Shown in pieces: positions 56,700 through 64,000 of a stretch of 64,000 nucleotides of DNA. This DNA is from Pyrenophora tritici-repentis (lineage: Eukaryota > Ascomycota > Dothideomycetes > Pleosporales > Pleosporaceae), in NCBI RefSeq assembly GCF_003171515.1, contig NC_089394.1, positions 2,108,001-2,172,000 of the forward strand. The letters run 5' to 3'. The notes below the pieces were generated by a model that was not told the DNA's origin, made no database searches, and saw only the letters and a program-made list of their open reading frames with translations. Position 1 is the first letter of the stretch, and every line of letters starts with the position of its first letter. A program made the translations under genes and the position numbers.

Positions 56700-59600
56700 C
56701 TACACACCCCTCCGGCCACCTACCAGCTTCATGCCCTCACGCATCGTATCTGTCAGCCGACTCATTACTAGCTCCTTGATTCCCTTCTTCTCTGGCTTGG
56801 GCATGAAGCCCAGCTCAATTAGATAGCTGACGTACACACCGACAGTTTCCTCCGTCACCGCTCCTCCTTGACTCCAGTCTTGTCCGGTCCATACCTCGTC
56901 CTTCTTCAACGCCTCAGCCGCATTCTTGTCATCAAGCTCAGGCGCTTTCGTATCGGCTGGCAGGTCCCCAGTCACGAAATGGTAGAGCGGCAGAAGCGCA
57001 TTCTCCTCCTTCGTGCCTGAGCGGTCCGCCACATAGCTCTCCATATTCTGCTTCCACTCTGGGTATGAGACCAATGGGACGTTGTATCCAAACTTCTCAA
57101 GAGCCCCTAGGAACTCGTTGAAAGTGATACGGGGATGTGAGGTGATCTGAGCAACACCGAGTGGCGCGATAGGTGGGTTGAAAGACGACGCCACAACGAC
57201 ACGCGCAACATGTGTCACAGGCACCATGTTGATGGTATTAGTAATGTCGGGTCGAGACTTGAGTTGGATACAACCTTTGAGGATTCGGACGAGGAAATCA
57301 TCAGTGTTGGTAGTGCCATACTCTGGGTCTCCGAGGACATAGCCAGGGCGGATGACGCAGCCGCTCAGTCCCTTCTTCCCAGCTTGCCGTGCAAGATATT
57401 CAGCAGCCCACTTGGACTGACCGTAGCCGGTTCCTAGGCCCTTACGAGCACCTTCTAGGTCGTCTTCTTCAGAGACACCTGTGCCGCCCTCAGCAAGGCT
57501 CTTATCGGAGAGCTTAACGAAGTAATCTGTGTCAAGTACTGATGTAGAGCTGACAAGACCAAAGTTCTTGGCCTTGCCTGCTGCGCACATGGAGAGTGCC
57601 GTCATGGTTGAAATGACATTGGGTCCTCGCAACCGAGAGTATGGGAGAACCCAATGCACTAATGCACCGTTGTGAACGACCACGTCGACCGAGTCCACGA
57701 GCTTGTTCCAGGTGTTCGGCTCAAGACCGAAGTTTTCTTTTTCGAGATCACCGACTAGTGGCTCCAGTCGAGACACCCAATTCTCCTCCCAGATGCCGTA
57801 TGCTGTGCATGTCTGTCTCACGCGTCCGAATGCTGCGTCGATATCTTGGGCACGGACAAGTACCGTGACTTTTCCGGGCCTAGATAGGATGTCTCGTAGG
57901 ATGTAGGCGCCCAAGAAACCTGTTGCACCAGTGAGGAAGGTATGTACTTCTTCCTTTGGATCCAAAGGTTCCCTGGTCTTGAACTCGATCAACTGGTTGG
58001 CAAGCTCCCTGGCGTCCGCAGAGTAAGCTTCATCCTCTGGATCATCTTCGATGGCCTCTGCCGTGTCCAAGCGCAAACCAATAGGATCCATAGCCTGGTC
58101 GATGTTCGACGAGAAGCCGCGCAATGTAGGGTACTGGAAAATGGTCGTCATGGGCACATCGATGTCTTTCCATTCTTGCCGAATCTTGAAGAACAACTGT
58201 TGTGCAATGATACTGTGGCCACCCAAGTCGAAGAAGGAGTCGCTTCCGCCGATGCTATCGGCTGTGACACCGCGGTCGCCCAGAAGCTCTGCCCATATGC
58301 CAGCCATGGTCTTCTCAGTTGGTGTCAAAGCTGCACCCAACTGTGAAGGACGTCTCGCGCCTGCAGCTGCCAAATGTGCTGGCTCGGGGAAAGGCAGCGC
58401 TGGTCGATCGATCTTGCCGTTCGGATTTAATGGGAACCGGATGAGTGGAACGATGATGGATGGTACAGCATAAGCAGGGAGCTTCTTCTTCAAGTGTTCT
58501 CGTACGTCATCGCGTAGGTACTTGAAGCGTTTCAGCATCGTGACCATGCTGGTATCCTCGACAGAATTGCTATCCTTGGCACCACGCTCTTCTAGCCAGT
58601 CGTACCATCGCTTCATCTCAGGAACGATGTAGCCTGATGTGTCAGTAATAGATAAATATATGGAGGGGAGCATAACTTACTGACAAGTGTTGGCTCTTCG
58701 TAAGCATCACGCTTGAGCAAAGTGACGTTCTCGCGCACCAGTGGATGAGCAGATAGATGCGAGTCAATCTCACCCAGTTCAATACGGAAGCCACGGATCT
58801 TGACCTGCGAGTCTACTCTTCCTGTGCAGTGAACGTTGCCGTCTTCCGAGTAGTGACCCAAGTCACCAGAGCGGTATAACCTGTCCCGGGGACCTTTGTA
58901 GAATTCCCGCCACGGCTCAGCAGCACCTAGACTCTCTACCTTCTTCTTGTCCTCATCTACCCACTTTTGTTGATCCACAAACCAATTGTCGACGAATTTG
59001 GCAGCTGTCAGATCTGGTAGTCCAAGGTATTCTTCGGCCAAACCACCGGCGCGTACGTATATTTCACCGCTCTCGCCAGGTTTGCAAATCTGGTTCCGAT
59101 CTTCGCGATTGACCACTAAAAGCTGGACATTCTTCATTCCACGGCCAGCCGGAATCACATCTCCAATGCTGTCCAGGAATTCGGGTGCTTCTGTGCAGCT
59201 CGGCAGCTCATAGTAGCTGACGGCTCGTTGGGTTTCTGTCGTTCCGTACATGTTCACGATGCGCACATTGGGTGCTAGGTTTTGTAATCTTCTGCAGTCT
59301 CGCTTGATCAATAGGTCGCCTACGAAGAATGAGTGATGCAGGGTGGGAAACACTGCCGATGCACCTCCTACGAGGATTTGGCCCATGGCAGGTGTAAGGT
59401 GTGTGACTGTGGCGCCGTACTTGCGCATCCATTCAGCGAGCTTCTCGTGCTGTATGTCCTCTTTGCTGGGTACGAGTAGTTGCGCGCCGAGAAAGAGGGG
59501 TGTAAAGATGTCTCGCTGAATAGGATCATGGGCGATGCCAGAAAGCATAGTGAACTTGTCATTCTCAGACAGTCCAAATGTCTCAGCCATCCATGGAAAG

Positions 59601-60334
59601 TAATGTGTGAGCGAGAAGTGACGCCCTTTGACACCCTTGGGCTTTCCTTCTGAGCCCGAGGTAAAGGATAGTGTTGGAGTTGAGTCTGGCCCGACCAGCA
59701 CTCCTGGAAGCTCGGCCCTAAGTTGCTGCTGGTCGTCCAGTACATCCTTTCCATCTTTGGTACCTCCTATCAGTGTCCCATCATTCTTGAGCTCGAGTGC
59801 AGGAATTTCGGTCCTGAGTTGTAGATTCTCTTTGATGTAGGTACGGACCTGGTCCGAGAGAGGGCCTGCTTCCCGAATGGCTTTATCGATGACAACGAGG
59901 GCGCGCGGCTGGGAGACTTCGAGGTAGATGCATTGGCGGTCCGGGGGATATCTTGAGTAATTCAGCCTCATGGACGTCTTCTTGATGCGGCATACTTACA
60001 GTGGATCCAGCACAGAGAAGGTCGCTCCTGCCGCAAGTACAGCCATGATAGCGACGACCAGATCTACACCACGATGGGCGAAGATCATGACCACCTCGCC
60101 TCTCTGCACGCCATTCTGCACAAGATGGTGCGCTAATACGGCTGTGGCCTCGAATATGTCTTTATATGTGAATTGGCGCTCTGGAGTTTTGCTAGTAGCA
60201 GTTTCCACCACGCATGGCCGCTCCGGGTGTTTGCGGGCATTTCCTGCGAAAATCTCATGAATAGGCCCCTTGAAGTCAGACCAGTGAAGGTCTGCAGTGG
60301 GATCTGGAATGCTCCCCTTGGTAAGAGACGCCAT
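56700..60334 (-). CDS. LYS2: L-2-aminoadipate reductase large subunit (alpha-aminoadipate reductase)
   Basis: Exons are 60334..60000, 59951..58681 and 58633..56700, giving 1,179 residues, the full family length. The introns are 49 and 47 bp. Domain order is adenylation ([20 protein letters not shown], then [30 protein letters not shown]), carrier ([11 protein letters not shown], phosphopantetheine Ser at about residue 676) and terminal reductase ([19 protein letters not shown], then [11 protein letters not shown]). It activates alpha-aminoadipate with ATP, holds it on the carrier arm and reduces it with NADPH to the semialdehyde, the key step of fungal lysine synthesis; a separate Lys5-type transferase must add the arm. 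Its promoter is shared with the plus-strand gene at 60,964. Confidence 0.96.
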
Positions 60335-60963
60335 TATCGCGTGCAATTGGACTTTTGTGTTTTAGGGAATTGTATGGCGGGGCCGCGTATTGACTTGTGG
60401 GCATAGGCGGAATCGGTGCGAAACGAAACAGGCCAATTGGAGTAAGACGCAATAGAAGGAGATTGGCAAACTCGGAAGCGATCTACTTGTGCTCCCGTCG
60501 TCTACTTGGGGGATATATTGTAGGAGACGAAGAGAAAAGTAGACGTCGAAGAGGAATATAGAGGTATGACGCATCCAGACAAAATGCTCGACTCAGGCGA
60601 CATCGGCGAGGGCGCGACCCCCACCAGCGAGCGTCTTTGCGTGGGAGTCCGGGGAGCATTGCATCAGCCCTACGCTAGCCGCGTACCTCGACGACCAAAG
60701 TGATGACCCACGTCGAATTGCTTACGCCCCCTGTCCTTCCTTGCTGTTCTTTCTTGTCGCTCCTTCACACGCTGCAAATACTGACGCCATTACCTTTTGG
60801 GAGCAGAGCTGGCTTTGCTGCGCCACGGCGCTCTCTCTAGGCCCACGATACGGTAGACGCGGCGGCTATCGGCTCGTAATTGGTGCAAGAGCTCACGTCA
60901 CGACCAAAGTTGTCGTCGTTTGCATTCTATACCTCCTGCCTACCAGCACATGTATATTGCACC
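60335..60963. other. Divergent promoter region, LYS2 / type II membrane protein
   Basis: About 630 bp between divergent ATGs; no gene. I see no perfect Lys14 or Gcn4/CpcA site. Confidence 0.5.
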
Positions 60964-62895
60964 ATGCCGGCCCAACATACCTTCATGGGTCGGCCCATTA
61001 CCCTCCAGATGCCGCCTAGGAGGTTCCAGATTCTCTTGATTGTCATTCTGTTCTTCATATTCAATCTGACCTTCTACGGCCCGCCCTCGCCCAATCGCCT
61101 ACCCACCTACGACCAAGTAGCCGACGCGGTCAAGCACCCGCAAGCACACGTACCCAACCTTGGCGAGCTCCCGGCTGTGCCAAATCCCTTTGGTCCCTCC
61201 GCACACAAGCCGCCTGTTCAGGCCAACAGCACCACTGCAAGTGCCTATGGTGCCATAGAATGGCTGAGTGACTTCAAGTGGCGCAACCCTTTCTCCTCCT
61301 CGGTGACGCTGGACGAAAACAAGGCCCTCCTTCCGCCACTCCGCGAGCGAACGCCCATCTATACGTACTACGATGTGCCCAAGAAGCAAGACAAGGACGT
61401 GTCTGCCGCAGAACATAGGCTCATACTGGCATGGCGACGCGCATGGTGGGCCCAAGGTTTCAAGCCCGTGGTGCTCTCTCGCGCTGAGGCTATGCACCAC
61501 CCACAGTACCAGCTCTTCCAGCGCATGAAGCTGAGCTCAAAAATCGAATTTGAAGTTATGCGCTGGCTGGCTTGGGGACAGATGGGTGGGGGAATTCTCG
61601 TCAATTGGCTTGCGCTGCCCATGGCCGAATATGATAACCCCATGCTGAGCTTTCTGCGGCGGAATGAGTACCCCAAGCTGTCGCGAGTACAATCCCTCGA
61701 TAACGCCGTCTTCTTTGGAGAGAGAGTAGCTGTCAACGATGCGCTCAAGAAAGTCATGGGCAATGCGCTATTGAAGAACACCACCGCGAACAAGGACAAG
61801 CTCACCAAGCTGGCCAACAAGGAGGGTGGCCCGGTTGTCAACCTTCTGGCTTCAGAGCATGTCAAAGTCGACTCCAAGGCCAACGGCATTGCGTCCTACA
61901 ACAGAGCTATCATTTCCAGCAAATACAAGACTGTCGCCGACAAGCTCACCAACACGACCCAGGCAGAAGGCCTTGACCTGCTTGCGAACCTCATAAACTC
62001 CCATCTCCACCTGACTTGGCAAGAACAACATCCTGAGGGTGTAGCCATTGTGAAACCTGTGCCAGAACACACGACGGCACTCATGTATGAAGCGACCGAC
62101 ATCGCCCGCAATCTGACCCAGTGTCCGACTTCGCCAATGCCTAAGACGTGTCCGCCCAATCGGCCAAAGTGCAAGCCATGCGACGCCAACAAAGCGATGA
62201 AGTTGCACGTGTTTCCGGAGTTTGTCAACTCGACAAAGTTCTTCAGTATCGGAACTGTTCCGCATCCTTACACTCTTACTTCGCTGCACTATACACGTGA
62301 CATGCTGGACAGCACCTTTCTTCGCCGGAACACCAAGCGCGATCTCTGGATCATGCAATTGACCGACAAGTCGATTCCAACTGACCATACCGAAGAATAT
62401 CGCGTGCTCAAGTTCAAGGAACTTGTAGCAGCAGCCCCTGCGCACACGTTATGGTTGACAGCGGAGCGCATAACTCAAGAAGATTTGGACTGGATCTTCG
62501 GGTTTGGGCTACCTCAAACTGCCTCATCCACCAAAGAACCCAGCTCACCGAGCAAGGAGTCTGAACTTATCATTTTCCCACGCCCAGCGCCCCCGAAGCC
62601 CATCCAAGGTATCGATGTACCAGACGAAAAATGGATCGAAAAGGAAGAGGAGCGTCTGAAGAAGGCTCGCGATGCGATCAAGAGCAAGGACAGGAATATG
62701 AAGAAGGTTGTCGAAGCAGTAGAACAGTGGAATCTGGCAGATACGGAAGCTTGGAGGTTTTCCAGGGCGTACTCAGCAAGAAGAAGGCAAGAGCGGTTGA
62801 AGTGGGAGGAGGAAGAAGCCAAGTATGCGGGCAGTGAGAAGAAGGCTGGTGTTAGACCTGGTGAGGGCAGGGGGAGATGGGCGGACAAGAGGTAG
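60964..62895 (+). CDS. Type II membrane protein resembling a GT32-type glycosyltransferase without DXD
   Basis: Single exon, 643 residues from ATG 60,964; the upstream frame begins only with TTG. Residues about 21-40 form one membrane anchor (FQILLIVILFFIFNLTFY) after a short cytosolic tail, as in Golgi enzymes. The lumenal part has PIYTYYDVP, LAWRRAWWAQGFKPVVLSRA and then FEVMRWLAWGQMGGGILVNW. This stretch aligns in pattern with the GT32 core (R..L...GG.Y.D.D) but the acidic DXD pair is replaced. A Cys-rich segment (CPPNRPKCKPC) and a long charged coiled tail follow. Function is unknown; it may be an inactive or divergent glycosyltransferase. Confidence 0.85.
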   Translation: MPAQHTFMGRPITLQMPPRRFQILLIVILFFIFNLTFYGPPSPNRLPTYDQVADAVKHPQAHVPNLGELPAVPNPFGPSAHKPPVQANSTTASAYGAIEWLSDFKWRNPFSSSVTLDENKALLPPLRERTPIYTYYDVPKKQDKDVSAAEHRLILAWRRAWWAQGFKPVVLSRAEAMHHPQYQLFQRMKLSSKIEFEVMRWLAWGQMGGGILVNWLALPMAEYDNPMLSFLRRNEYPKLSRVQSLDNAVFFGERVAVNDALKKVMGNALLKNTTANKDKLTKLANKEGGPVVNLLASEHVKVDSKANGIASYNRAIISSKYKTVADKLTNTTQAEGLDLLANLINSHLHLTWQEQHPEGVAIVKPVPEHTTALMYEATDIARNLTQCPTSPMPKTCPPNRPKCKPCDANKAMKLHVFPEFVNSTKFFSIGTVPHPYTLTSLHYTRDMLDSTFLRRNTKRDLWIMQLTDKSIPTDHTEEYRVLKFKELVAAAPAHTLWLTAERITQEDLDWIFGFGLPQTASSTKEPSSPSKESELIIFPRPAPPKPIQGIDVPDEKWIEKEEERLKKARDAIKSKDRNMKKVVEAVEQWNLADTEAWRFSRAYSARRRQERLKWEEEEAKYAGSEKKAGVRPGEGRGRWADKR

Positions 62896-63465
62896 TCGAT
62901 GCGCCTGACTTTGTATATTGCAGGGTGTTTTGGAGTTGGCTAGACATTCAGTGGCGCTCTTGGTTAAGCTAGCACAGCTTTGTATATGATCATTTCACAA
63001 CAACGTAAAAGTTCAAAGTGGCTTGCCCTAGGCTATGTACACTATGTTGCATGCAAGGACCCCCTATAGCGATATCGGCTATCAGGGTACCTGGCTGTGG
63101 CACGATCCCGTCTCCACCAAAATCTTAGTCTTTCCCCATCTGATATGAAGAATGACTACAATCGACCAAGAATCTTTCAGCGACAGGTACAAAAAGAAAG
63201 TCAACGGCATGTAAAAGGCCCGACGAGGTTGGACGGTCGGTTCGCATTGTTAGGGACAGGCTGTTGTGGGGCCGGGTGCATGGGCATGAACCGACGGCCC
63301 AGAGACCGAGGGCATGCCGGCAATTCATCACGTTGCAGACGGCTGTCGCGGATTATCTAGAAGCACAAGGAGTACTTCATCTTACCTCGGTCGCACATTT
63401 CTGTTGTTGTTACTCCGTTCTCATTACGTTCATATACCCGGTTTGGAAAGAAAGAAGCTCTCATC
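62896..63465. other. Intergenic, no supported gene
   Basis: 3' region of the preceding gene and promoter of the acyl-CoA synthetase; nothing else recognised. Confidence 0.5.
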
Positions 63466-64000
63466 ATGGATCTAGGTGATTTAGGTACGTGTTTCTGGGA
63501 GGTCGACATCAGCCATGGCGCGCTTATGTGCTGGCAACCTCACTATTTCCCTACACGCCCGACATCGATCATCTGAGCTAACGAGGTGTAGCTGTGCCTG
63601 TAGCAGGCGCAATCGCAGGTGTTAGTGCCGCAGCCGCTTATATCGACGCCAAATACCACATCTCCAAAGACATACGAGGCATTCGCGGCGCCAAAGCAGC
63701 GCAACGCGCCATCGAGAAGAATGGTCCGTATAAGTCATCTACACCGCAACTTTCATTCGCTGACAATATGACAGCACAAGGCAAAGGCCTTTCCCTATGG
63801 TATCAGTTCGAAGCCCAAGTCCAACGTCTGCCCTCGACCGAAGAGTGCATCTGGTCCCGCACCGGCTGCTACACCTGGGCCGAAACCTACGCCAACGCCT
63901 GTCGATATGGCCAATATCTCCACCAGAACGGCGTTGAGCCCGGCCAGCTTTTTGCCATGTACATGATGAACCGACCCGAGTTCATGTTCACACATCTGGG
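63466..64000 (+). CDS. Very-long-chain fatty acyl-CoA synthetase/fatty acid transporter-like (partial, runs off right edge)
   Basis: Exons are 63466..63484, 63592..63723 and 63775..>64000. The first exon codes only MDLGDL plus one base. The N-terminus carries a short hydrophobic Ala/Gly helix (AVPVAGAIAGVSAAAAYI), then KYHISKDIRGIRG and, in the last exon, TWAETYANACRYGQYLHQNG and PGQLFAMYMMNRPEFMF. This is the start of the ANL adenylating fold in the FAT1/FATP branch, which activates very-long-chain fatty acids at peroxisome, ER or lipid-droplet membranes. The ATP and AMP motifs lie beyond the window. The second intron needs a GTCCGT donor, which is unusual at +3; the frame supports it. Confidence 0.85.

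Noticed and set aside
1..64000. CRISPR arrays, bacterial operons, rRNA genes and intact transposons
   Set aside because: No regularly spaced repeats, no transposase or reverse transcriptase motif, no rRNA sequence; spliceosomal introns throughout mark this as a eukaryotic nuclear sequence.

Overview
The window reads as nuclear DNA of a filamentous ascomycete, most likely a Dothideomycete of the Pleosporales type. Three things point there. Introns are short (about 47-70 bp in nearly every gene, with one near 180 bp and one near 280 bp), with GTAAGT/GTACGT/GTATGT donors and CTAAC/CTGAC branch points. The gene set is typically fungal: LYS2, bifunctional ARG5,6, Ctf8, RMT2, a Gin4/Cdr2-type kinase, a GPI-anchored GH76 protein, and CBM1 and BYS1-like secreted proteins. 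Intergenic AT-rich, TpA-rich islands resemble RIP-degraded repeats. The order and class assignment is inference; no marker gene was compared.

Region by region. 1-770 is the start of a membrane-anchored thioesterase that runs off the left edge. 771-12,150 is an unusually gene-poor 11 kb arm; it holds an AT-rich island, a degenerate tRNA-like sequence, a perfect hairpin, a short tandem repeat, a GC-rich stretch full of overlapping chance ORFs, and a long presumed leader. From 12,152 on the window is gene-dense, about one gene per 2 kb: a two-finger C2H2 factor (12.2-13.7 kb), a Gin4/Hsl1-like kinase (15.7-19.8 kb), two zinc alcohol dehydrogenases (20.7-24.3 kb) and Ctf8 (24.5 kb).

25.6-36.5 kb has an accessory, secretome-rich flavour: a secreted CBM1 protein, an F-box gene interrupted by a stop codon, an eight-cysteine small secreted protein, a BYS1-like secreted protein, a CYP65-like P450, a CE3-type SGNH esterase and a PRISE-type reductase. 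A housekeeping ADP-ribose pyrophosphatase sits among them.

37-64 kb is mainly core metabolism and cell biology: ARG5,6 (arginine), a synaptobrevin, GH76/Dfg5 (cell wall), RMT2, an RBR ubiquitin ligase, urease accessory UreG, two uncharacterised conserved-looking proteins, LYS2 (lysine), a type II membrane protein resembling a glycosyltransferase without its DXD motif, and the start of a fatty acyl-CoA synthetase cut by the right edge.

Exon structures were assembled by hand from splice signals. For every complete multi-exon protein-coding gene the exon lengths sum to a multiple of three. The C2H2 gene also stays in frame, but its 5' end is unresolved. Three junctions are non-standard and are reported as findings: an AT instead of AG 3' splice site in the first alcohol dehydrogenase, a GC-AG intron in the PRISE-type reductase, and a GTCCGT donor in the acyl-CoA synthetase. 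I did not find a wholly new system. The best leads are the broken splice site, the small secreted cysteine-rich protein, the CBM1 protein with an unassigned C-terminal domain, and the DXD-less glycosyltransferase-like protein.
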